This document shows, piece by piece, positions 18,088-27,825 of a stretch of DNA of 64,000 nt (position 1 is the first letter of the stretch; each line of letters opens with the position of its first letter). Source of the stretch: RGIG8306 sp964566025 (GTDB taxonomy: Bacteria > Bacillota > Clostridia > Lachnospirales > Lachnospiraceae); NCBI GenBank assembly GCA_964566025.1, contig CAZMHF010000002.1:27223-91222 (forward strand). The letters run 5' to 3'. The translations under genes were made by a program, and so were the position numbers. Under the pieces are notes generated by a model. It was not told the DNA's origin, did no database searches, and worked only from the letters and a program-made list of their open reading frames with translations.

Positions 18088-18122
18088 TTGGAATAAACTA
18101 TATGTTTTCTTGGAATAAACTA
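18088..18122. repeat. Doublet repeat, island left copy
   Basis: Two copies of TTGGAATAAACTA start at 18088 and 18110, a 22-bp period, separated by TATGTTTTC. The same doublet with the same period is found at 29392-29426, on the other side of the RTX operon. Both copies lie upstream, in minus-strand sense, of RTX sequence. Confidence 0.75.
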
Positions 18123-18137
18123 AGATTTTTACCAATC

Positions 18138-19376
18138 CTATTGCTCCTTCAGACTCTCTCCAAAGCCTTTTTTAATTGGATCAAGAAAGTAATCCATAAT
18201 CGTGCGTTTTCCGGTCTTAATTTCAACACTACCCGAAAGTCCGGAAATCAGATTAATCTTATCGTTTGCCTTAGTAACCTCAATTTTCACCAGATAAACG
18301 CTTCCCATCTGTTCATTGACAAAAGAACTCGGACTGATGTATTTTACTGTACCTTTAACCGTTCCGTATTTGTTGTACGGATAAGCCTCAAGCTTAATCT
18401 CAACCTCCATGCCCGTTTCAATATCCGCAATATCCATATTCTTTACATAAACCACCATTTCAAGAGGTGTATCATCGGGAATTATTGTAACAAGCTCCTG
18501 TGCTGAAACGACAGGTTCGCCGATAGTGTTGACGGCAATACTGTTGATGTATCCGCTGACAGGCGCTGTAATTTGCTGATATTCCTTAGAAATTCGATAC
18601 TTTTCAAGCTGTGTGTCAATCTCCTTAATCTGATTTTCCAATTCAGAAATCGCACTGTTTATCTGTACACTGTACTGGGTTTTCGTGTCACTGATTTGTA
18701 AATTTATCTGCTCAATGGCAAGAATATACTGCTGGATTAAAAGCTCCTGCGTATCTCTTTGCCGCTGTGTACCGTTTTCGGTATATTCCTCAAACTGAAT
18801 TTTCGCAATCTGTTGATTAAGTTCTGCCGTGCTTTTTTCTTTTTCTAAATTACTCAGCATATTTTGATAGTTTTTGTCTTTATCCAAAATCGCCTGAATA
18901 TATGTCCTTAGATTTTCTTCATAATCCTCTGCTTTGATTTTTGAAATATCGAAGCCGCTGCTGATTTTTTTGTACAATTCCTGTTGCGCCGTCAGTATGT
19001 CTTTTTGTCTATGCAGCTGTGTTTCGTCAATGTTCAAAGCCTCTGTATCCAATGTAATCAGCACATCACCTTTTTCCACATATGCACCCTCAGAAACCTC
19101 AATTGTGCTGACCGTTCCAGATGCATATGTCTTGATGACATTGATATTTCCGGAGGGCGTCATGCTGCCCACTGCGGTAACCACCACATCAATTTTTGAA
19201 AGACATGACCAAACAACAACTGCAATTAAAAGCGTGAAAATGCTGTAGATAATTACCTTGCCGCCAATATGTGCAGGCTTTTCAATGATTTCAAGCATAA
19301 ACGGCATAAAATCGTATTTCAGTTCTTTGTCTTTCTTTTTGCTATGCTTTAAAATATAGTCCGTCATCTTATTCAT
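18138..19376 (-). CDS. HlyD-family membrane fusion protein of type I secretion
   Basis: A 412-residue periplasmic-adaptor type protein. Residues 1-30 are cytosolic, a single membrane helix follows at about 37-57 (VIIYSIFTLLIAVVVWSC), then a barrel/lipoyl half (ASGTVSTIEVSEGAYVEKGD), a long coiled-coil hairpin at about 120-260 rich in Q, E and K, the second lipoyl half (ITAPVSGYINSI) and a beta-barrel end containing SGLSGSVEIKTGKRTIMDYFLDP, the C-terminal signature of HlyD. The coiled coil in Gram-negatives reaches TolC; no outer-membrane channel is encoded here. It overlaps the ABC gene by 4 nt (ATGA type) and is the last gene of the operon. The partner is the RTX protein exporter. Confidence 0.93.
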   Translation of the reverse strand: MNKMTDYILKHSKKKDKELKYDFMPFMLEIIEKPAHIGGKVIIYSIFTLLIAVVVWSCLSKIDVVVTAVGSMTPSGNINVIKTYASGTVSTIEVSEGAYVEKGDVLITLDTEALNIDETQLHRQKDILTAQQELYKKISSGFDISKIKAEDYEENLRTYIQAILDKDKNYQNMLSNLEKEKSTAELNQQIAKIQFEEYTENGTQRQRDTQELLIQQYILAIEQINLQISDTKTQYSVQINSAISELENQIKEIDTQLEKYRISKEYQQITAPVSGYINSIAVNTIGEPVVSAQELVTIIPDDTPLEMVVYVKNMDIADIETGMEVEIKLEAYPYNKYGTVKGTVKYISPSSFVNEQMGSVYLVKIEVTKANDKINLISGLSGSVEIKTGKRTIMDYFLDPIKKGFGESLKEQ

Positions 19377-21517
19377 TCCACATCACCTCTTAACTGCTGA
19401 TTATACAGATAACTGTACAGACCGTTGTTTTTCATCAGTTTTTCATGTGAATCAAACTCGACAATACTGCCTTTATCAATCACCATAATTTTCTGTGCGT
19501 CGCGGAGTGTTGAAAGTCTGTGTGCGATAATAATTACAGTTCTGTCACGGCAAATTTCTTTTAAATTTTGTTGAATAATACTCTCGGATTCATAGTCAAG
19601 TGCGGAGGTTGCTTCATCAAATATGAGGATTCTCGGATTGGCAAGAATCGCTCTTGCGATTGCAACTCTCTGCTTCTGACCGCCGGAAAGTCCCATGCCT
19701 TTTTCACCGATTACAGTGTCGTAACCGTTTGGTAGTTCGAGAATAAAATCATGTGCGCCTGCTATTTTAGCGGAATGTATAATCTGCTCAAAGCCTGCTG
19801 TCGGCATATGAATAGATATATTTTCTCGTACAGTGCCGTTGAACACGAAGTTTTCCTGTAAAACAATTCCAATTTGCGTTCTCAACATCATCGGATTAAC
19901 AAGCGAGATGTCCATTCCGTCAATTGAAATCTTACCGCCCTCCGGAATATAAAGCCGCTGAATCAGCTTTGAAACTGTACTTTTTCCACTGCCGCTCCTG
20001 CCCACAACGCCAATAATACTTCCCGGTTCAATTTCAAAGCTCATGCCTTTGATAACCTCGGCAGCTTCCATATTATAACGAAAGCGCACCTTGTCAAATA
20101 CGATTTTCCCCTGCAATCTCGGCAAGGAAGCCATATTGTTGTTAATTGGTTCGGGTACGGTATTGAAAATATCGCCTATTCTTTTTACGGAAAGGGAAGC
20201 TTGCTGATACTCCTGCCAGAGTTGTACCAGCCGAAGTACCGGACCGCTGACTCTGCCCGAAAGCATACGAAATGCAACAAGCTGTCCGACTGTGAAATTG
20301 CCGTCCATAACCGCCTTTGCACCAAAGAACAGAATCAGAAGATCAAAGACCTTTTGAATAAACTGTCCGATTGTTCCCGCTGTTGCCGATACCATTGAAG
20401 TACGATAGCCTGCCTTAACATATTCCGCTTGCAAATCGCCCCATTTTTTCTCAAATTTCGGCTCTAATGCATAGGATTTTACAGTTTGCACCCCTGTAAT
20501 AGATTCCACTAAAAATGATTGCGTATTTGCTCCCGCTTCAAATTTTTCATCAAGTCTGGTTTTAAAAAGAGGCGTAACGATTGCTGAAAGTATCGCAAAT
20601 ACGGGAATGGAAGCAATTACAATAAAGGTCAGCGATGTACTGTAAAAAAACAAAACAACGATATAAACAATAATAAAAAATAAGTCAATCATTGAAGAAA
20701 GCGGTGTTCCTGTGAGAAATGAACGTATGCTGTCAAGCTCCCGCACTCTCGCCACAGTTTCTCCCACACGCCTTGATTCAAAATATTTTAAAGGCAAAGC
20801 AAAGAGATGCCTGAAAAGTTTGTGACTTAACATGACATCTATTCGGTTTGTTGTATGCGTAAATACATAGTTTTTCGCAAGCCCGATGATAAGGTCATAA
20901 ATGTAGACAATGCCGATTCCGATTGCAAGCACATTCAACGTTGAAATACTCCTATGTACAAGGACTTTATCTACCACAACCTGCGTCATAACAGGCGTTA
21001 AAATTCCCAAAATCTGAATCGTAAAGACTGCAATCAGAACCTGAATAAATTCTTTTTTGAATTTGAGAATCGTGGGAATAAACCATTTGAAGCTGAATAT
21101 GGCTTCTTTGTCCATGATCCCCTTTTGTGTAATGATGATTGCCGTTCCGTCCCACAGTTCCCCAAGCTTTTCTCGCTCTATTACCTCCGGCTGCTGTTTG
21201 TCGGGAAAAAGCACCATGAATTTCTCATCTTTTGCCTTTGCAATGATAAAGAATTCTTCATCTTTGCCCTTTGCAATAATCGGAGCATTCAGATTTTTTA
21301 ATTTATTCAGATTGATTTTTCTGATTTTTGCTTTTAGCTTCAATGCTTTCGCGGATTGAAAAAGTTCTACTTCACTTGTTTTCTGTTCCGAATCAAGCAC
21401 TGACAGTTTTGCAGCCTGTTCCTTGGTAATCGGTATTCCGAGGAATTTCATAACGATCATGAAGCAGCTGAGTCCACTGTCCTGTTTCTGTTCTTTTTCC
21501 TTTATTTCTATGCTCAT
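19373..21517 (-). CDS. HlyB-like type I secretion ABC exporter
   Basis: A 714-residue exporter with an N-terminal C39-like domain (1-130), six membrane helices (about 155-430) and an ATPase (about 475-705). The ATPase has Walker A GVVGRSGSGKST, signature LSGGQKQRVAIARA, Walker B ILIFDEATSALD and the H-loop IIIAHRLSTL. In the N-terminal domain the protease Cys is replaced (DSGLSC instead of DCGxxC) and the catalytic His is missing, so it should bind but not cleave its substrate, as in HlyB. It sits between the RTX gene and the HlyD gene and should power export of the RTX protein. Gap to the RTX stop is 81 nt and holds a strong hairpin. Confidence 0.95.
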   Translation of the reverse strand: MSIEIKEKEQKQDSGLSCFMIVMKFLGIPITKEQAAKLSVLDSEQKTSEVELFQSAKALKLKAKIRKINLNKLKNLNAPIIAKGKDEEFFIIAKAKDEKFMVLFPDKQQPEVIEREKLGELWDGTAIIITQKGIMDKEAIFSFKWFIPTILKFKKEFIQVLIAVFTIQILGILTPVMTQVVVDKVLVHRSISTLNVLAIGIGIVYIYDLIIGLAKNYVFTHTTNRIDVMLSHKLFRHLFALPLKYFESRRVGETVARVRELDSIRSFLTGTPLSSMIDLFFIIVYIVVLFFYSTSLTFIVIASIPVFAILSAIVTPLFKTRLDEKFEAGANTQSFLVESITGVQTVKSYALEPKFEKKWGDLQAEYVKAGYRTSMVSATAGTIGQFIQKVFDLLILFFGAKAVMDGNFTVGQLVAFRMLSGRVSGPVLRLVQLWQEYQQASLSVKRIGDIFNTVPEPINNNMASLPRLQGKIVFDKVRFRYNMEAAEVIKGMSFEIEPGSIIGVVGRSGSGKSTVSKLIQRLYIPEGGKISIDGMDISLVNPMMLRTQIGIVLQENFVFNGTVRENISIHMPTAGFEQIIHSAKIAGAHDFILELPNGYDTVIGEKGMGLSGGQKQRVAIARAILANPRILIFDEATSALDYESESIIQQNLKEICRDRTVIIIAHRLSTLRDAQKIMVIDKGSIVEFDSHEKLMKNNGLYSYLYNQQLRGDVE

Positions 21518-21540
21518 TTATTCCATCCTTATAAAGACAC

Positions 21541-21583
21541 AGCAGACGGCAGGTTGTGACACAAAGTGCCTGCCGCCGTCCGC
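21541..21583 (-). promoter_or_regulatory. Intercistronic hairpin between RTX and exporter genes
   Basis: On the minus strand GCGGACGGCGGCAGG can pair with CCTGCCGTCTGC around a 15-nt loop. There is no T run after it, so it is unlikely to be a complete terminator. It could stabilise the RTX message or lower exporter expression, comparable to the partial terminator between hlyA and hlyB of E. coli. Confidence 0.5.
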
Positions 21584-21598
21584 TTTTAGTCGTAAATG

Positions 21599-24500
21599 TT
21601 AGTTCATATTAACGAGAAGCTGATCTGTGATATGAACATCTTCTGTGCCAAAATTGCTTTGGTCTGTCCATGAAATGTTGCTTTCGCTGCCGAACGCCGC
21701 CATGTTGTCAATTAAAATCAGTGCCTGTATTGCGGCTTGCTCGGAAATCGCTGAATCATCATCACTTTTCAGCTCAGGGGCAGCTTGGAATAAATCAAAA
21801 CTCTCCTCAATTTCCTCCGTTTCAGGATAGGTAAGTTCAAATTCTCCTGTGTTTTTATCCATGCCTCCGGTTACGCCGTCAGCAAACTCAAAGGTATATG
21901 CGGCATTTGTCCACATAAAACCGTTGATTATCAGCTTGTCATCCGTACCGATTACCGTCAGTTCAAGCGCACCACTGTTTAAATTCGAGATAACAACCTC
22001 ATCGGAATTGATGTCTTTTAGAGAAACGATGTTGTTTCCATTGCTCCAGTCATCAATGGTATCCATGCCGTAGCCCTTTCCGAATACATAGGTATCATCA
22101 CCATTACCTCCGGAAAGATTGTCATTACCTTCACCGCCGTCGAGAATGTCATTGCCGTTGCCGCCCATAACACCATCGCTGCCCATGCCGCCGTACATCT
22201 TCCAGCCGCTGTCATCGGGAGCGGACTGCCACTCACCGTTATCCGAGAAACGAATTGCTTTAAGAGGATTTTCGGGTGAATCTGCCGCTATTTTTGTACC
22301 GCCTGCAAATTCCAAATTGAAATTACGGCTTGCTTCCGAAGCATAGAAGCCCTCAATAATCAGCTTGTCCTCTGTACCCTCAAAGGTAATCGTGAGGTCA
22401 TTCCAATTGGTGCGGATTCCTTTTATACTGTCTACGGTAATTCCTGCACCAAAACGAATCGTGTTAAGTCCCTCGTTATCAGCGATTGTGTCTGTACCAT
22501 ATCCGAGACCAAACATGTAAGTATCGTTGCCTGCACCTCCGTACAGCTTATCATTGCCGACACCGCCATCGAGCGTATCATTTCCTGAATTGCCGTTAAT
22601 GGTATCATCGCCAATTCCACCATACAGCTTGTCATTTCCTGCACCGCCGTTTAAAGTATCATTCCCATTTTCACCATAAAGCGTATATCCGCTGTCATCA
22701 TCCATGCCAATCATATAATCATCTCCGTCTGTGCCGTAAAGCGTGTGAAGCGGGCTGTTAGAAGCGGTTGCGTGAACAGCGCCCCCGCCGTTAAAGACGA
22801 GATTGAAGTTACGATGTTCAGGGGAAACAAAGAAATCCTTGATAACAATCTGATCCTCCGAACCCTCAAACGTAATGGTAATATCATTCCAATTGGTGCG
22901 GTATGCCTTAATCTGACTCATTGAGAAGCCTTGAATGCTGATGGTATCCAATCCCTCGCTGTCGATAATGGTATCAACACCATAGCCCGGTTTAAATACA
23001 TAGGTATCATTTCCAGCACCGCCGTAAAGCAAGTCGTTACCCTCGCCGCCGTCAAGAATATCATTACCGCCGTTTCCGACAATTCGATCATCGCCGTTGC
23101 TTCCACGAAGAATATCATTGCCCTCACCGCCGATTGCATGGTCGGATTCGCTTTGGGTATCCATCACAATTCCGTCGCCGTAAATATCTTCAAGATATTC
23201 CGCATCATCCGTTCCATAGATGGTTCTCAGCGGACTGCTTGGATCCGTTGCGTGTACAATCGTTCCGTCGCCGAACACAACTTTGAAATCTCTTGCATTT
23301 TCATCAATGCAATAATTTTTAAGGATAAGCTTATCCTCGAAGCCATCGAATGTAATCAAGAGATCATTCCAGTTGGAACGGTATGCCTTTATTCCACTTG
23401 CAGTAAATCCATCGTCAAAGATGATGGTATTTGCACCCTCAGTATCTGTGATAAAATCCGTACCATATCCCGGTCGAAAGATATAGGTATCGTCTCCGGA
23501 GCCGCCGTCCATAAAGTCATTTCCTGCACCACCGTCGATGAAATCATTGCCCTCACCGCCGTTAATATAGTCCTCACCATCACCGCCGAACAGGAAGTCA
23601 TTGCCGTCATCGCCGAATACGGAGTCATTGCCTGTACCGCCAAAAATAATATCATTTCCGGCTTCACCAATCAGTCTGTCACTGCCTGTATTTCCGCTGA
23701 TGTAATCATCTCCGTCTCCGCCGAGAATCATATCATAATCACTACTTCCGCTTATGAAATCGTTATGTTCAGTGCCGACAGTATAGCCGTTTACAGCGCC
23801 GATAAACGGAGCATCCTCGGTTGAAATGTAGTCAGCGATATTGAGTACATCACCGTCCTCCGTCTGCACCACAAAGCTTTCCGCACAATCGGCAAACCCT
23901 TGAAGAATTAACTTATCCTCTGTGTCGGAAATACAGAGAATTAAATCAGAGCCTGCTGCATAAATACGCAGATTGTCTGTATCCCCAAGGAATTTAATAG
24001 TCCCTCCGTTATCGGAAATAATATCTGTGCCGTATCCATCGCCAAACACATAAGTATCGTTATCATCGCCGTTTTTACCAATAATGAGATCGTTGCCTGT
24101 GCCGCCGTCAACGGTATTTTCACCGTCGTCAGCATAAATAATATCGTTGCCTGCGCCTGCGCTGATAATATCATCACCGTCTCCGCCAAAGATTAGATCA
24201 TTTCCATCCTTTGCATCGATCACGTCATTGCCAGAGCCGCCATAAATTAGGTCATCGCCGCCAGTTGCAATGATTGTGTCATCACCGTCAAAACCATACA
24301 TGTTTGAGCTATCGACCACTGCAATTAACGTATCATCACCGCTTGTTCCATAAATCATTCTGAACGGACTGTTTTCATCGGTGACATGCATGGCAACTCC
24401 GTTTGCAAATTCGAGTTCAAAGTCGGCATATTCTTCGCCTTTTCTGAAATCCTTAATCGTCAGCGTATCATTTGTGCCTTTAATCGTAATGGTTACATCA

Positions 24501-27500
24501 TATTCACCTGTGCCGTTTACCAAAATATCATTTGGATTAAGGCTTGCGAAGCGGATTTTGCTTGTTCCCTCGTTGTCAATGATGGTGTCCTTTCCGTAGC
24601 CTTTTGTAAATATGTAGGTATCTTTGCCCTCACCGCCGTACAATTGATCGTTTCCTGCGCCGCCGTTGAGGGTATCCTTGCCGTCATCTCCATAGAGAAC
24701 GTCATTGCCCGCTCCGCCATTTAGGGTATCATTATCGTTGCCGCCATGCAACGTATCGTCTCCAGCATCTCCATACAATGTATCAGCACCATTTTCACCG
24801 TTTATGATGTCATTACCGTTGCCTCCGTAGAGCGTATCATTTCCGGCATCGCCATATATAAAGTCATTTCCATTTCCACCTCTGAGTGTGTCATTTCCAA
24901 CTTCACCAAAAATAAAATCTGTTCCGTTTGTTCCTTGGAAGCTGTCATTTCCATCAGTTCCAAGATAGGTGTTTCCGGATTTGGATAACTCTAAAATGTC
25001 TGTATAATGTAGTGAAAGTGTTTCACAGTACGTACTGAAATCAGCAAAAGCAGTTGTACCATGAGCATTGTCGAGCATAGTAAGATACGAGCCAATACTG
25101 TAGATAAGGCTGTCTATGGTTTCGCCATTGTCTATTTCCAACTCAAGATACACGTTGAGCAAACTTAGGTCAATGATGATTTCTCCGTTTTCATCTTCAA
25201 AAATAAGAATTGTATCTAAATATCCTCCATTTTCTGTTTTGGTATTAAGGGTATTGAAATACATATTTTCAATGGCAGTATACATATTTTTAAGAATATT
25301 TGCCGCATTAGAATTAGGGCTTGTTCCGCCCACGCCCACAAACTCACGCCCCATAAATGTTTCAATAACTTTTAGATCTCGAGCATCTATGTTGCCGCCT
25401 CTTGCGTTAGGATTTACATCGGTTGCATCCGTAATAAAGTACAGAATCTGCTTGAGAAGATAACGCTTTTCGACAAAATCTCCAGACGAGCAAAATGCTT
25501 CATAAAGTTCTGTTAGTTTACCCGTATCATCTTCTGCAATAGCTAAGCTAATATCAGGAACATTGCCCGTGGTTTTAATAATTTCGCCGTTTTCATCAAC
25601 TTGAGTGGTATCGTTTGTATTAACAGGAAACCAAAATTCGCTGATTTTCCGCTGAGTCCCATCTGCGAAAGTAACCATAGCATATTCTGCTTCCATAGTT
25701 CCTGTCGATGTATCAATATTCTCCTCTTTGGTAACATCAAGGCTTATGGAAACAATTCCTAGTTCTCTGAGGGTTTTCAATTCTTCTGTTTCAGATATAC
25801 CGTTATGATTCGCATCAATCCAAACGCGCAAGTCATTCCAGACAGAATCGTTATGGTCGATTATACCATCACCGTTTTCATCTAGGTCGGCAAGAGCCTC
25901 AAAACCTGATGATGAAATTTCTCCGTTTGACATAACTACTTGATCACCAAAAAGCTCTCCGCCGTCGTCTATGTAATTATCTCTGCCATAACGATCAAGA
26001 ACAAGGAAGCCATCCTCTTTGCCGATCCAAGCAGTGCGCTCTCTAAATCCGTTTTTATCAAGGTCGAAGTTGACACCTTCTTCAAGCGAAATAAGTTCGA
26101 TACCTTCTGATCCAAGGTCAATTGCAAGCGGATCACGTGGGGGCTGGGCATTGCCTGCATTATCGAACAAGTCCCAAATTTCATCAAAAATAAGACCTGA
26201 GAGCCAATCTGCCGCAAAACCAAAACCAACTCCTAATACCAAACCAACAACGAAGCCAACAGGTCCTCCTATCGAAGTACCTATGGCAGCACCACCCCAT
26301 CCTGCTGCTGCACTAGCCTCCATTGTTACCGTCCAACGGGCTATTTTCCTGTATCCCTCTACATCATTACCATTGTCAAAATCTTCTAATGCATCATTAA
26401 TCATCCCTATTGCACTGATACCTACCGCACCATATGATAATATTCTCGCAGTAGCTTCGGGGTGCTTGGAAACAGCTCTAAATATAGTTGTAAATATATT
26501 TTTATTTTTAGGTGAAACTTTTGCGATATCATCGGCTACATCCAATATTTTTATCGCATCATCAATGATGCCATTTGCATCAGCAATCACTCTTATGGCA
26601 TCATCGGTATTGCCGCCAACTTTGCCAAGAATGCTAACCGCATCATCAACGCTGTTTCCAGTTTTTCCGAGAATTCTAATCGCATCGTCAACGCTGTTGT
26701 TCGCCGCTGTGATAACTCTCACGGCATCATCGGCGTTGCCACCAACTTTACCAAGAATGCTAACTGCATCGTCAACACTGTTTCCAGTTTTTCCGAGAAC
26801 TCTAATTGCATCGTCAACGCTGTTATTCGCCGCTGTGATAACTCTCACGGCATCATCGGCGTTGCCACCAACTTTACCAAGAATATTTACGGCATCGTCA
26901 ATACTGTTTCCGGTTTTATTAAGAACCTTAAGTGCACCTTCAGCGCCATTATTAGAAGCTGAGATAACTCTTGCAACATCATCGGCATTGCCACCGGCAA
27001 TTTCTAATATTTTTGATGTGTCCTTTAATGATCCTTCGTACCGAGCTTTATCAGGCCAAATAAGTGGATCTTTTCCCGTAATAGGAGAAGTATCTATTGC
27101 AATTACTTTTCCGGCATCATCAAAATATAGCACAACATCATCCAAAAAACTAGCATTGATATTGTCGGGAGGAATAACATCGACCATACGGCAAACCTCT
27201 TCCAAGGCTGATGCCGACTTGCTTCCGCCTGACTGTTCATAAAGATATTTGAATTTGTTCATTGAAACGCCATTGATAGAAGTAGCCCCTGATTTATTAA
27301 GAAGAGCGGGCATTTCTGTATTCCACCAAATGCGTGTAGCTGCATCGTCTATATTGCCAATAAATACTTGAACGTCTCCAGATGTTTCGGCTGCAAAACG
27401 ATAAGAAACATCCGCCCATGGTCCGGTCGTTCCTTTTGATTGAACACCAGTTGGCTTAAAATTTTCAAATTTTTCTACACCATTGAGATAATCATCCACC

Positions 27501-27808
27501 ATTTTATAAATAGATGTTTTGTCTGCACTAGGATTGGCTTTTTCGATTAGATCATAAATAGCACTTGTATACTTGTCGTTCCCCAAAAATTTATATGCTT
27601 CGGTATGGCTAATATGACGCATCCCATCAGAATTAACATAATAATCAAGTTTATTTGTTATTGTATATAAAACAGTGGTTGCATTGTCATCAGCAACGGA
27701 CACTTTTGAAACGATTTCTTCAATCGCTTCTTGGGTTACAGATTCAGCAGAATCTAAAAGCTTTCTGAGTTCTTCAAGAGCTTCGTCAAATGAAATAAAA
27801 TCATCCAT
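21599..27808 (-). CDS. Giant RTX repeat protein, type I secretion substrate
   Basis: A 2069-residue, acidic, calcium-binding secreted protein. Residues 1-255 are a unique N-terminus of unknown fold. About 260-430 form eleven 14-residue repeats of the type NSVDDAIRVLGKT. About 485-535 hold a glycine-rich hydrophobic stretch (GGAAIGTSIGGPVGFVVG) that could insert in membranes. About 560-690 carry EF-hand-like loops (DLDENGDGIID, DANHNGISETEE). From about 950 to 2000 there are blocks of GGxGNDxLxG nonapeptides, each followed by a roughly 60-residue module (TITFEGTEDKLIIEGFY), at least six times. The last 60 residues, without Cys, form an aliphatic uncleaved secretion signal ending DQLLVNMN. No signal peptide. 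Toxin, adhesin or enzyme activity cannot be decided. AGGAGG lies 11 nt before the ATG. Confidence 0.93.
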   Translation of the reverse strand: MDDFISFDEALEELRKLLDSAESVTQEAIEEIVSKVSVADDNATTVLYTITNKLDYYVNSDGMRHISHTEAYKFLGNDKYTSAIYDLIEKANPSADKTSIYKMVDDYLNGVEKFENFKPTGVQSKGTTGPWADVSYRFAAETSGDVQVFIGNIDDAATRIWWNTEMPALLNKSGATSINGVSMNKFKYLYEQSGGSKSASALEEVCRMVDVIPPDNINASFLDDVVLYFDDAGKVIAIDTSPITGKDPLIWPDKARYEGSLKDTSKILEIAGGNADDVARVISASNNGAEGALKVLNKTGNSIDDAVNILGKVGGNADDAVRVITAANNSVDDAIRVLGKTGNSVDDAVSILGKVGGNADDAVRVITAANNSVDDAIRILGKTGNSVDDAVSILGKVGGNTDDAIRVIADANGIIDDAIKILDVADDIAKVSPKNKNIFTTIFRAVSKHPEATARILSYGAVGISAIGMINDALEDFDNGNDVEGYRKIARWTVTMEASAAAGWGGAAIGTSIGGPVGFVVGLVLGVGFGFAADWLSGLIFDEIWDLFDNAGNAQPPRDPLAIDLGSEGIELISLEEGVNFDLDKNGFRERTAWIGKEDGFLVLDRYGRDNYIDDGGELFGDQVVMSNGEISSSGFEALADLDENGDGIIDHNDSVWNDLRVWIDANHNGISETEELKTLRELGIVSISLDVTKEENIDTSTGTMEAEYAMVTFADGTQRKISEFWFPVNTNDTTQVDENGEIIKTTGNVPDISLAIAEDDTGKLTELYEAFCSSGDFVEKRYLLKQILYFITDATDVNPNARGGNIDARDLKVIETFMGREFVGVGGTSPNSNAANILKNMYTAIENMYFNTLNTKTENGGYLDTILIFEDENGEIIIDLSLLNVYLELEIDNGETIDSLIYSIGSYLTMLDNAHGTTAFADFSTYCETLSLHYTDILELSKSGNTYLGTDGNDSFQGTNGTDFIFGEVGNDTLRGGNGNDFIYGDAGNDTLYGGNGNDIINGENGADTLYGDAGDDTLHGGNDNDTLNGGAGNDVLYGDDGKDTLNGGAGNDQLYGGEGKDTYIFTKGYGKDTIIDNEGTSKIRFASLNPNDILVNGTGEYDVTITIKGTNDTLTIKDFRKGEEYADFELEFANGVAMHVTDENSPFRMIYGTSGDDTLIAVVDSSNMYGFDGDDTIIATGGDDLIYGGSGNDVIDAKDGNDLIFGGDGDDIISAGAGNDIIYADDGENTVDGGTGNDLIIGKNGDDNDTYVFGDGYGTDIISDNGGTIKFLGDTDNLRIYAAGSDLILCISDTEDKLILQGFADCAESFVVQTEDGDVLNIADYISTEDAPFIGAVNGYTVGTEHNDFISGSSDYDMILGGDGDDYISGNTGSDRLIGEAGNDIIFGGTGNDSVFGDDGNDFLFGGDGEDYINGGEGNDFIDGGAGNDFMDGGSGDDTYIFRPGYGTDFITDTEGANTIIFDDGFTASGIKAYRSNWNDLLITFDGFEDKLILKNYCIDENARDFKVVFGDGTIVHATDPSSPLRTIYGTDDAEYLEDIYGDGIVMDTQSESDHAIGGEGNDILRGSNGDDRIVGNGGNDILDGGEGNDLLYGGAGNDTYVFKPGYGVDTIIDSEGLDTISIQGFSMSQIKAYRTNWNDITITFEGSEDQIVIKDFFVSPEHRNFNLVFNGGGAVHATASNSPLHTLYGTDGDDYMIGMDDDSGYTLYGENGNDTLNGGAGNDKLYGGIGDDTINGNSGNDTLDGGVGNDKLYGGAGNDTYMFGLGYGTDTIADNEGLNTIRFGAGITVDSIKGIRTNWNDLTITFEGTEDKLIIEGFYASEASRNFNLEFAGGTKIAADSPENPLKAIRFSDNGEWQSAPDDSGWKMYGGMGSDGVMGGNGNDILDGGEGNDNLSGGNGDDTYVFGKGYGMDTIDDWSNGNNIVSLKDINSDEVVISNLNSGALELTVIGTDDKLIINGFMWTNAAYTFEFADGVTGGMDKNTGEFELTYPETEEIEESFDLFQAAPELKSDDDSAISEQAAIQALILIDNMAAFGSESNISWTDQSNFGTEDVHITDQLLVNMN
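26540..26996 (-). repeat. Tandem 42-bp/126-bp repeats in the RTX gene
   Basis: Near-identical 126-bp units begin at 26610, 26736 and 26862 (TTGCCNCCAACTTTNCCAAG in plus sense). Each encodes three 14-residue repeats with a conserved DDA core. Degenerate units extend the array on both sides to eleven repeats in all. Confidence 0.85.
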
Positions 27809-27825
27809 AATTTATTAATCCTCCT

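Noticed and set aside
22931..23824. 297-codon plus-strand frame opposite the RTX gene
   Set aside because: It mirrors the repeated GGxGNDxL codons, lacks a ribosome site and has the biased composition of an antisense frame.
26540..26996. CRISPR-like spaced repeats
   Set aside because: The repeats have no unique spacers, keep the RTX reading frame and encode 14-residue protein repeats.
26019..27242. 407-codon plus-strand frame opposite the RTX N-terminus
   Set aside because: Antisense shadow of the 14-residue repeats (TASSTLFPVFPR runs), no start signal.
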